64,000 bases of DNA from positions 186,001 through 250,000 of the forward strand of contig NZ_RXOL01000002.1 of assembly GCF_004004515.1 (NCBI RefSeq), given 5' to 3'. Position 1 is the stretch's first letter, and the number at the start of each line of letters is the position of its first letter. Source of the DNA: Croceicoccus ponticola (GTDB lineage: Bacteria; Pseudomonadota; Alphaproteobacteria; Sphingomonadales; Sphingomonadaceae). Position numbers and translations under genes: made by a program. The notes beneath the pieces are model-generated. The model was given only the letters and a program-made list of their open reading frames with translations, ran no database searches and had not been told where the DNA came from. Positions 19,958 through 26,756 of this stretch are shown in pieces.

Positions 19958-21207
19958 CAGAGTGCCCTAACCTGCCGCGCAAGCGCGCGGTTCTGTTCGC
20001 TGAGCCGCGCACCCGCCATGAGGCTGCGCAGAATGCCTTCGCGGATACCGCGGTCGGCGACACCAAGCCGGGCTGCGGGCCAAAGGTCCAAAATCGTCTC
20101 AAGTATCGCGCAACCCGCGACCACAAGCTCTGCCCGATCCCGCCCGATGCACGGAAGCTCCTGCCGCTTTTCAGCAGAAAGCGTGGAAAGCTGCGCAGAG
20201 ATATCACGCATGGCACTTGCCTCCACGATCAATCCGTCGACCGCGCGGCGATCGTACTGCGGCAGCCCGAGATGCAGGCTGGCCAGCGTCGTGACAGTTC
20301 CGCTGGTGCCCAAAAGGCGCGGGCTCGGCAAACCAGGTGCATTGCGAAACGGTTCGAGCCGCTCAGCAAAATCGCGGAACGATGTGCTGACCGCGAGCCG
20401 CATCTTGCGGTAACGTTGCAGCCGGTCTGCATCGCTCTCCGGTTCGTTGGCGGGGAAGCTTTCGGTCAACGAAACAACACCCCACGGCACCGATTGCCAA
20501 TCGAGGATGCGCGGCACCACTTCTCCGGTTTCGATCAGCACGAGCTCTGTCGAGCCGCCGCCGATGTCGAAGATCATGGCCGGACCCTCGCCCTGTTCCA
20601 ACAGGATATGACACCCCAGCACCGCCAGCCGCGCCTCTTCCTGCGCGCTGATCACGTCTAGCACGATGCCGGTCTGCTCGCGGACCTGATCGATGAACAT
20701 TTCGCCGTTTTCGGCGCGTCGGCACGCTTCCGTCGCGACGGAGCGGGCGAGATGCACGTTACGACGGCGCAGCTTGTCGGCGCACACGCGCAAGGCAGCC
20801 ATCGCGCGGGCCATTGCCTCGTCCGAAAGGCGGCCGGTCTGCGCCAACCCCTCTCCCAACCTTACGACGCGACTGAACGCGTCGATAACGACGAAATTCT
20901 CACCCGACGGGCGCGCAATCAACAGTCGGCAATTGTTCGTGCCCAGATCGATCGCGGCATAAGCCTGGCGGGGCGCAGCGCGGGACGTTACTCCGGGCTT
21001 CAGTGCCGAATCGGTCGCCTGTGCAACGCGAGAGGATGCATCGCGCGACCCGGCTTCTGCCGTCCTGTCGCCCTTGCTGTCATTCGCCTTCCGTTCCGGC
21101 GCGCTGTTTGCGGATCGGGCATCGGCCCTGTCCACTTCCTGATCCGGGGCGGTATCCTGCCTCTGTCGATCGCTGTCCTGCGGTGCCGACGGCTCAAGAT
21201 CCGCCAT
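19957..21207 (-). CDS. Ppx/GppA exopolyphosphatase-family protein
   Basis: Actin-fold phosphatase that hydrolyses polyphosphate and/or pppGpp, so likely tied to stress signalling. ATG at 21207 gives 416 residues. The first ~75 are charged, Asp/Arg/Ala-rich and probably disordered. The ASKHA core begins AYAAIDLGTNNCRLLIARP, then FSRVVRLGEGLA, AMIFDIGGGSTELVL and GTSGTVTTLASLHLG. It lacks the long C-terminal domain of E. coli Ppx and is closer to the short form. Whether it prefers polyphosphate or pppGpp cannot be read. Confidence 0.92.
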   Translation of the reverse strand: MADLEPSAPQDSDRQRQDTAPDQEVDRADARSANSAPERKANDSKGDRTAEAGSRDASSRVAQATDSALKPGVTSRAAPRQAYAAIDLGTNNCRLLIARPSGENFVVIDAFSRVVRLGEGLAQTGRLSDEAMARAMAALRVCADKLRRRNVHLARSVATEACRRAENGEMFIDQVREQTGIVLDVISAQEEARLAVLGCHILLEQGEGPAMIFDIGGGSTELVLIETGEVVPRILDWQSVPWGVVSLTESFPANEPESDADRLQRYRKMRLAVSTSFRDFAERLEPFRNAPGLPSPRLLGTSGTVTTLASLHLGLPQYDRRAVDGLIVEASAMRDISAQLSTLSAEKRQELPCIGRDRAELVVAGCAILETILDLWPAARLGVADRGIREGILRSLMAGARLSEQNRALARQVRAL

Positions 21208-21335
21208 GCTGTACTTTCCAAAAACGTCTGTGAACCGCGCGGGGCCAGTGGCGTTGCGCGGCGAACCTGACCACCATGCTAGCGGGGTGCGGGTGATGTG
21301 GCAACCTGACCGTCGGAATCGCTGCATCGAGCACC

Positions 21336-21364
21336 TTGACCTGCGCCGAATTGAAGCATAGAGG
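21336..21364 (+). promoter_or_regulatory. Probable original promoter of the tRNA-Gln gene
   Basis: TTGACC (21336-21341), a 17-base spacer and TAGAGG (21359-21364) point toward the tRNA-Gln fragment that begins 36 bases downstream at 21400. This is the expected position for the promoter of the tRNA gene before the element inserted. It now reads into the element. Confidence 0.5.
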
Positions 21365-21399
21365 CACCCCCCGCAGCCGCTGTTCCAGCGCGCTGCCGC

Positions 21400-21421
21400 T
21401 GCCCTGTCGTCTAATGGTAAG
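21400..21421 (+). repeat. Left attachment repeat: truncated tRNA-Gln 5' end
   Basis: These 22 bases equal 24106-24127 exactly (acceptor strand, D-stem and D-loop of tRNA-Gln), then identity stops at once; bases upstream also differ. It cannot fold as a tRNA. It is best read as the displaced 5' part of the target gene and one end of the integrated element. Confidence 0.9.
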
Positions 21422-21464
21422 TTTACCGCTGACCGAACAAAATCATAGACTTAGGCTCAAGAAG

Positions 21465-21502
21465 TTGCGCGAATATGCGCAAACTAGCGCAAAAAGTCGC
21501 AC
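21465..21502. repeat. Short iterated motifs near the left element end
   Basis: TTGCGC at 21465 and GCGCAA at 21477 form an inverted repeat around six bases; GCGCAA recurs at 21487, exactly 10 bases later, one helical turn. GTCGCAC follows at 21496 and recurs as a palindrome near the right end (24028). These look like protein-binding sites, either recombinase/excisionase arm sites or operators for the cargo. The rest of the 313 bp between the left repeat and the first cargo gene shows no gene. Confidence 0.4.
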
Positions 21503-21734
21503 GCCGCCTCTTGACCATCATGAGAAATTGAGACGCAAAGATCAGATATCTTTCGTTGCCCTCAAAGGATGGAACATATAGAGAACTTTTTCTATGGTGA
21601 GGTCCGTTTTAGGCTGGCGGGCCAAATAGGGTTCTCGTTGGTCGCTTGCATCCGTTAGGATAAAGCGGCATCCAATTAGTACCGTGGAGCTGGGGCGCGG
21701 AGATCGATATGTTACAGGCATCGCTGAATTGAAC

Positions 21735-22628
21735 ATGATGGCCAAACTCGCCCCACGAGGTTCGGGTCCGGCGATCGCTCCAATTTCGCCCATGGTCGAG
21801 CTCGGCGCTTATGAAGCACTCTGGCTGGAAAAGGGTGCAACGTTTAAAACTTTGGCTGATCGCTTCGCCCAAGATCCCAATGCACTTCCGTCAGATTTTG
21901 TGGAACCCGGTGCTGTCGAAGCTGCTTTGAAGGAGGCAGTAGCGCACCTCAAAAATGCTAGCGTCGAACGATTTGGAGTGCGGATACACCATGCCGGCGA
22001 CTACCCCGCAAAACTACGCGATGCCCGGCATCCCGTCGAAATGCTCTACTATCAGGGTTCTTGGGAGATCTGCGAGGCCCCCGCAATCGCGATTGTCGGC
22101 AGCAGGAACGCGAGTGACGAAGGCATCCGACGTGCAGCGCGCCTAGCCCGAGAGTTGGTGAGCCGCAATTACACGGTCGTCTCTGGTCTAGCTACGGGCA
22201 TTGATATCGCGGCACATACGGCTGCAATAGAGAGCGGCGGGCGGACAATCGCAGTGATCGGCACCCCTCTCGGAACATACTACCCTGCGGCACATGCAGC
22301 GATGCAACGCAAAATTGCTACCGAACACTTACTGATTTCACAGGTGCCGATCGCTCGATATCACCGCCAGCATATTCACCAAAATAAGCTCTTTTTTCCT
22401 GAGCGTAATGCCACAATGAGCGCTTTGACGGAGGGCACCGTAATCGTCGAAGCCGGTCAGACGTCTGGTACGCTGACACAGGCTCGTGCAGCCCTCCATC
22501 AAGGCCGTAAGCTTTTCATCCTCGATTCGTGCTTCCAGCGAACGGATATCACTTGGCCTGAGCGTTTCGAGAAAATGGGTGCCATTCGGGTTCGGACACC
22601 AGATGATATTTGGTGCTCACTTGGCTGA
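21735..22628 (+). CDS. DprA/Smf-like (SLOG-fold) protein, element cargo
   Basis: A 297-residue protein with the DprA Rossmann-like core. Motifs from the ATG at 21735: YPAKLRDARHPVEMLYYQGS, IVGSRNAS (~120-127), VVSGLATGIDIAAHTAA, AVIGTPLGTYYP, FFPERNATMSAL (~220-231), VIVEAGQTSGTLTQA and GRKLFILDS. DprA normally loads RecA on incoming single-stranded DNA; this one lacks the C-terminal winged-helix domain and sits on a mobile element with a phosphoribosyltransferase gene, so I infer a conflict or defence role rather than competence. A GTG at 21684 is an alternative start. No strong ribosome site is visible at either. Confidence 0.85.
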   Translation: MMAKLAPRGSGPAIAPISPMVELGAYEALWLEKGATFKTLADRFAQDPNALPSDFVEPGAVEAALKEAVAHLKNASVERFGVRIHHAGDYPAKLRDARHPVEMLYYQGSWEICEAPAIAIVGSRNASDEGIRRAARLARELVSRNYTVVSGLATGIDIAAHTAAIESGGRTIAVIGTPLGTYYPAAHAAMQRKIATEHLLISQVPIARYHRQHIHQNKLFFPERNATMSALTEGTVIVEAGQTSGTLTQARAALHQGRKLFILDSCFQRTDITWPERFEKMGAIRVRTPDDIWCSLG

Positions 22629-23259
22629 GAATATACGCCTGACAGAGATCGACGATAGTAACCGCGACCTGCATCCGAGACTAACTTTGGATGATAAATG
22701 CGTCTTCTTATTCGAATATACATCAGGAAAACGTTGGGATTTCAGTACGACTAATGGACTAATTAAGACCTTAAAACGTAAGCCTGATCAAAAGGGGCAA
22801 TATTACAAAAATCAAGAGATTGAAAAATGCGGCAATCTCTTCCGAACGACTCTCAGCGATGAGTGGCTAAGTAGTGGCACGCTCGTGCCGATTCCTCCCT
22901 CAAAGGCTTTTGGCGACCCTGCTTATGACAACAGGATGGAAAGGATTTGTCGTGCCATACGCCCAAATCTGGACGTTAGGTTATTAGTTTCACAACGCAA
23001 TTCAACAATTGCAGCTCATGAGCGTGGCACCGCTCCCCGCCCCACTATCGAAGAGTTGATCGAAAACTACGAGATAGACGAGACGCTGACTCATCCCGCT
23101 CCATCGACAATTGCAATTTTCGATGATGTTCTGACTGCCGGCACGCATTTCAAAGCTGTGAAAACGGTTCTATCCGCTCGTTTCCCAGCGGTGCCCATTT
23201 ACGGCATTTTTATCGCCCGACGCGTTTTCCCTGAGGTGCAGATCGAAGACTGGTTTTGA
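22603..23259 (+). CDS. ComF-like phosphoribosyltransferase-domain protein, element cargo
   Basis: A protein of about 218 residues from ATG 22603, overlapping the DprA-like gene by 26 bases, which suggests coupled expression. The C-terminal half carries a type I PRTase PRPP loop, IAIFDDVLTAGTHFKAV, with paired aspartates near residues 174-175. The mid-region LVPIPPSKAFGDPAYDNRM and LVSQRNSTIAAHERG resembles ComF-family substrate regions. The N-terminal ~80 residues (CVFLFEYTSGKRWDFSTTNG) are unfamiliar. No zinc-finger cysteines of true ComF are seen. GC is about 41% at its start, far below neighbours. Substrate unknown. Confidence 0.78.
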   Translation: MIFGAHLAENIRLTEIDDSNRDLHPRLTLDDKCVFLFEYTSGKRWDFSTTNGLIKTLKRKPDQKGQYYKNQEIEKCGNLFRTTLSDEWLSSGTLVPIPPSKAFGDPAYDNRMERICRAIRPNLDVRLLVSQRNSTIAAHERGTAPRPTIEELIENYEIDETLTHPAPSTIAIFDDVLTAGTHFKAVKTVLSARFPAVPIYGIFIARRVFPEVQIEDWF

Positions 23260-23419
23260 CAGTTGCCAAAAGGCTCCTAGCATCCAACCGATTACCGGGG
23301 GGGAAGATAAGCCTACCCGCTGAGCCTCAGTAGCGGCGTGGAGTTTGAAACGCGTTCTAGACCGAGACGATTCAGAACGGCAATTTGAGGCGAACGTGAC
23401 TTTGTCCTAAGGCAGCCGG

Positions 23420-23779
23420 ATGCCATCCACTAATCGCACTATTTCAGAACCCATTTCTCCACCGAACCGGGTCCGTGAAATCCGAAAGATCCGCAATATG
23501 ACTCTCACCGAGCTCAGCGCTAGGATAGGCATGGCGCATGGGCACTTAGCGAAGATCGAGCGCGGCCTGCGGGACTTGAACCACCAATGGTCCGTGCGGA
23601 TCGCGCGAGAACTCAGCGTGCTCCCTGCTGATTTGATGACGACCGGCGATGGGGGTTTGACAGATACTGAGCGCCGGATCATCGACACCTACCGCCGTAG
23701 CCCGGAGAGTTGGAGAGTGGGTTACCTTGTGCTTTGCGATGCGCACAATATGGCGCTAAAATCCGAAGGCAAGGCTTGA
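23420..23779 (+). CDS. XRE/Cro-CI family helix-turn-helix regulator, element cargo
   Basis: A 119-residue protein with an HTH_3 domain at about residues 17-72: RVREIRKIRNMTLTELSARI, then GMAHGHLAKIERGLRDL as recognition helix and turn, then WSVRIARELSVLPADLM. The C-terminal 45 residues (LTDTERRIIDTYRRSPESW) are unassigned. It lies 160 bp after the PRTase gene on the same strand; that gap holds a small hairpin around 23316-23335 and may contain its own promoter. It is likely to control the cargo or element excision. Confidence 0.85.
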   Translation: MPSTNRTISEPISPPNRVREIRKIRNMTLTELSARIGMAHGHLAKIERGLRDLNHQWSVRIARELSVLPADLMTTGDGGLTDTERRIIDTYRRSPESWRVGYLVLCDAHNMALKSEGKA

Positions 23780-23815
23780 AAGCTTAACTCCCATCAGAAT
23801 CCAGCGACCATGACT

Positions 23816-23842
23816 TGTCGTCTAACTAGTGATTAGACGACA
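23816..23842. repeat. Inverted repeat containing the tRNA attachment core
   Basis: TGTCGTCTAA (23816-23825) and its exact complement TTAGACGACA (23833-23842) flank seven bases. The 10-bp arm is identical to tRNA-Gln positions 24111-24120 and to the left repeat. This fits a recombinase core-binding site inside the element. The remaining 23780-24105 segment (AT-rich, 326 bp) shows no convincing gene. Confidence 0.6.
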
Positions 23843-24027
23843 TTTGCTTCGATCCCCTACGCCACGGGCGTGCTATTTTCCTCAAATTAGCCACTTTATC
23901 GAAAAAACTGTTTTAAATTAAGTAGTTTAAGTCAATCTCGGCCATCATCCACAAATCAGCGTGCTAGATATGAGGGGGCAGAAATTGTCCCTTGCGTGTT
24001 CCTGCCGCCCTGCTAAACGGACCCCCG

Positions 24028-24057
24028 GTCGCACGTGCGACGACTTTACCGTCGCAC
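24028..24057. repeat. GTCGCAC palindrome plus third copy near the right element end
   Basis: GTCGCACGTGCGAC (24028-24041) is a perfect 14-bp palindrome; GTCGCAC recurs at 24051-24057 and also near the left end at 21496. It lies just upstream of the tRNA promoter and may be an operator or recombinase accessory site. Confidence 0.4.
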
Positions 24058-24073
24058 CGCACCATTTTTGAGA

Positions 24074-24079
24074 TATAAT
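24074..24079 (+). promoter_or_regulatory. Candidate -10 (TATAAT) for the restored tRNA-Gln gene
   Basis: A consensus TATAAT lies 27 bases before the tRNA start inside the element's AT-rich edge. No good -35 is seen at 16-18 bases upstream. If used, the element itself now supplies the tRNA promoter. Confidence 0.45.
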
Positions 24080-24105
24080 ATCTTTATATTTCAAACATTT
24101 AGTGA

Positions 24106-24179
24106 TGCCCTGTCGTCTAATGGTAAGACTACGGACTCTGACTCCGTCAATCGAGGTTCGAATCCTCGCGGGGCATCCA
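24106..24179 (+). tRNA. tRNA-Gln (anticodon CTG)
   Basis: Full cloverleaf of 74 nt including encoded CCA (24177-24179). Acceptor TGCCCTG pairs with CGGGGCA, with U1-A72 as is typical for glutamine tRNAs; the D-stem is GTCT/AGAC, the anticodon stem ACGGA/TCCGT, and the loop CTCTGAC with anticodon CTG at 24138-24140; the T-arm is CGAGGTTCGAATCCTCG. The discriminator base is T. The first 22 bases recur at 21400, making this the integration site of the element to its left. Confidence 0.96.
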
Positions 24180-24295
24180 TTTTCTCGGTTACCGGAAAAA
24201 AAGTCGCGCGGTCACTACTGACGATCGCACGCCGTTGGGCCGCGCTTTATCGGCGCATTGCCTTAACGCGCGTCGCAAGGCCGAAAATATGCCGG

Positions 24296-24568
24296 TTAGC
24301 CGTCTGGTCTTGGCGCGTCAGACACCACGGCCTCGCGCAGTTTTTCGACTACTTTGGCGATGTGCTTTTCATATTGCGACAGGCCGCCGTATTTGCCGAT
24401 TGTGGCGAGCGACAGTTCTGTCATCAGGTCGGCGTGTCGGAAAGCGCTGGCGACTATGGCTCGGCCCTCGTCGCCGCTTTTGTTGATGGCATTCATCAGT
24501 CCGGCCAGCACGATTTGCGTCGCCATCGCCTCTGCCGCCAGTTTTCCGATTTCGGTTTCAATGTCCAT
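24296..24568 (-). CDS. Small unknown helical protein
   Basis: About 90 residues from ATG 24568 (MDIETEIGKLAAEAMATQIV); an ATG ten codons upstream is possible. It is soluble, largely helical and alanine-rich, with HADLMTELSLATIGKYGG centrally and a lysine/glutamate C-terminus. Unrecognised. GC-rich codon use matches the chromosome, so it belongs outside the element. Confidence 0.6.
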   Translation of the reverse strand: MDIETEIGKLAAEAMATQIVLAGLMNAINKSGDEGRAIVASAFRHADLMTELSLATIGKYGGLSQYEKHIAKVVEKLREAVVSDAPRPDG

Positions 24569-24622
24569 TGGTCGCCCCGCCTTGCAAGCATGGGCCACCT
24601 ATAACATCGGTTTTCGCGCGCG

Positions 24623-25391
24623 TCAGTTGAACAGGGTGCGGTCGGTCTGAGCGCGCAGGTTGCGCAAGACGCGACGGGAAATCTGGCGCTGCTTTTCGCT
24701 GTCGAGCGGATGTTCCGGATCGAACTTCGCCTTTTCGCTGTCCGCAAAGACGTAGCGCGTGACGATTGCGCGTTCGATGGCAAGATCGCGGTCCAGCGCA
24801 ACGATATCGTCAGGATGGACAGTGCCGGGCATGGTTGCGCGCTTGCGCAGCGCCTTTTTTGCAAGCTCCCGGCTCGCCCGATCGCGCATCGTCGTCTCAT
24901 ACCGGTCGAGCAAAGCGTCGAATGCTTCGATGGCGAGGCGGGATGCGGTCTCTGCCTCCACTCTCGGGGCCGCGCCCTCGTCCTCGATCTCGAACGGGGC
25001 ATGATCGGCGGCGTCGATCAGCAGCGCGTCCAGCGACACCGTGCGAGCGCCCATTTTCCGCGCACCGTCACGCGAATCGAGCCGAACGCGATGGCGCGAG
25101 GCCTGCAGCTCGCAGCGCAGTTGCCAATTCACGAACGTGGTGAATCGCGCACGGGGCAGGATCGTAGTCGCAGATCGCGCGATGCACACCGATGGCGCAG
25201 GCTTGCTCTGCATCGTCCGCTATGTCGAGCAAGCCGTAAACGCGGGTAAAGTGGCGCACGCGCGGGGCGATAAGCTGCATGATGCGCGCACAATGCCGGT
25301 CCCGCCGCTGTGCCATGCGCGCATTGCGGTCCTGCGGGATGGTGCGGATTGCGGCGACTTCGCGTTCGAGCGCATCGGTAGTAACGGACAT
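24623..25391 (-). pseudogene. Sigma-70-like protein gene split by a +1 frameshift
   Basis: Two overlapping minus-strand frames make one protein if a single base is removed. Frame one (from 25391) reads LLDIADDAEQACAIGVHRAI then CDYDPA; frame two (to 24623) continues RARFTTFVNWQLRCELQ and then SRHRVRLD, together a sigma region 2-like block. The switch falls at a run of four G on the plus strand (25153-25156), where three would keep frame. Total length is 769 bases, one more than a multiple of three. The ~255-residue product would be a divergent sigma-70-family or sigma-like protein. It could be a true pseudogene, slippage-dependent, or an assembly error. Confidence 0.7.
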
Positions 25392-25471
25392 CTGGGCGCT
25401 GGCTCCCTGCTTGCGATCGGCGCGGGGCCGATGCGGACAGGGTTAGGGACTTTCCCCTAAGCGATTCCCGA

Positions 25472-26743
25472 TCAGGACAGGGCCAGATCCGCGGCGTGGA
25501 TGGCAAGGCCAACCAGTCCGCCGACGATCGTCCCGTTGATGCGGATGAATTGCAGGTCGCGGCCCACCGCGCCCTCGACCCGGTCGGTGATCGTCACCGC
25601 GTCCCAGCGCTTCACCGTTTCGGAGACTAGCCGGACAAGGTTGTTGCCATAGCGATTGGCGATGCCGACCGCGCTGCGGCGGGCAAAACGGTTGATCTGC
25701 GTTTGCAGGCGCGGGTCCTTGCGCAGCGCCTCTCCCAATTCGGCAAGTGCGCCGCCAAGCTGGCCCGACAGCGCCCCATCGGGATTGCGCGCGGTTGCGA
25801 TCAGGTTGCGCCGCAGCCGTTCCCATACACCCTGCCACCATGCGCCCACGGCGGGGCTGTTTAGGATTTCGTGCTTGATGCCCTCAACCTTCGTTCGCAT
25901 CGCTTCGTCGTGAACGAGGTCGTGGGCCAACTTCTGCAGCCCTTCCTCGACCTTGGCGCGCACCGGATGGTCGGGGTCCACCAACATTTCGGCGAGCAAC
26001 CGGTACAACCCGTCCAGCACCGAATTGGCGAGCCGTTCGTCCAACCCCGTCCAGCGCAGCAAGGCATTGGCCCGTTCGTGGATCATCGCCCGCACCAGCG
26101 GCTCGTTCGCCTCCAACGTCAGTCCCGCCCAACGGACGGTCGCATCGATCAGCGACAGATGCTTCCTGTCGGCGATCGTCGCCTGAAGCACTTGCCCGAT
26201 CAGCGGCGAAATCTGCAATCGATCGGCCTGCGATTTCAGCCCTGCACGAACCTGTTCGCCAAGCCTTTCGGGATCGAGCGATTCCAGCACTTCGGCGAAC
26301 AGTTCGGCGACGCCCGCCCGCACGCCCACCGTACCGCGTCGGTTGGGATCGGCCAGGAAATCGCCCGCTGCCCGGGCAAGGTTCATGCCCCCCATGCGCC
26401 GTGCGACGACCTGAGGCGTCAGAAAATTGGTGCGCAGAAAGCCCGCCATCGTATCTGCGATGCGGTCCTTGTTGGTAGGAATAATCGCGGTGTGCGGAAT
26501 CGGCAGCCCGAGCGGGCGGCGGAACAGCGCGGTTACCGCAAACCAGTCGGCCAGCGCGCCGACCATCGCGGCTTCGGCAAATGACATGACGTATCCGACT
26601 GCCGGGTGCAGGCCCACATACTGTCGCGAAACGACGTAAACCGCTGCCATCGCCACCAAAAGACCCGTTGCGACCATGCGTATGGTGCGGGCCTTGTCCG
26701 GTATCGCGACCGGCGACTGCGCGCGCGAAATCAGGCCTGCCAA
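25472..26743 (-). CDS. DUF445 family membrane protein
   Basis: Inner-membrane protein of about 423 residues. I chose TTG at 26743 because AAGGA lies five bases before it and it starts just past the RND gene stop; the longer frame begins inside that gene. Family features: an N-terminal hydrophobic segment (MVATGLLVAMAAVYVVS), SFAEAAMVGALADWFAVTALFRRPLGLPIPHTAIIP, then long helical repeats (RLGEQVRAGLKSQADRLQ), and a C-terminal membrane segment INGTIVGGLVGLAIHAADL. Its function is not known. The 14-base spacing suggests expression with the efflux operon. Confidence 0.88.
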   Translation of the reverse strand: MAGLISRAQSPVAIPDKARTIRMVATGLLVAMAAVYVVSRQYVGLHPAVGYVMSFAEAAMVGALADWFAVTALFRRPLGLPIPHTAIIPTNKDRIADTMAGFLRTNFLTPQVVARRMGGMNLARAAGDFLADPNRRGTVGVRAGVAELFAEVLESLDPERLGEQVRAGLKSQADRLQISPLIGQVLQATIADRKHLSLIDATVRWAGLTLEANEPLVRAMIHERANALLRWTGLDERLANSVLDGLYRLLAEMLVDPDHPVRAKVEEGLQKLAHDLVHDEAMRTKVEGIKHEILNSPAVGAWWQGVWERLRRNLIATARNPDGALSGQLGGALAELGEALRKDPRLQTQINRFARRSAVGIANRYGNNLVRLVSETVKRWDAVTITDRVEGAVGRDLQFIRINGTIVGGLVGLAIHAADLALS

Positions 26744-26756
26744 GACGTTCCTTGGC

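Larger units (their letters stand above)
21400..24127. mobile_element. 2.7-kb integrated element in tRNA-Gln, with DprA-like/PRTase cargo
   Basis: A perfect 22-bp direct repeat bounds this segment: 21400-21421 and 24106-24127, the latter being the 5' end of the intact tRNA-Gln gene. The unit between repeats is 2,706 bp. Three cargo genes lie inside on one strand. Hand count of 22621-22860 gives 98 G+C of 240 (about 41%), against about 60% in core genes. No integrase, transposase or phage structural gene is visible, so the element is either defective, mobilised in trans, or a deletion remnant. Crossover in the D-arm region would leave the element supplying a new 5' end and promoter for the tRNA. 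Confidence 0.85.

Noticed and set aside
21400-21421. A second tRNA-Gln gene
   Set aside because: Only the 5' 22 bases match; anticodon and T-arms are missing, so it is a fragment.
21735-22628. Housekeeping competence DprA
   Set aside because: No winged-helix C-terminus, it lies on an integrated element and overlaps a PRTase gene; core dprA is expected elsewhere.
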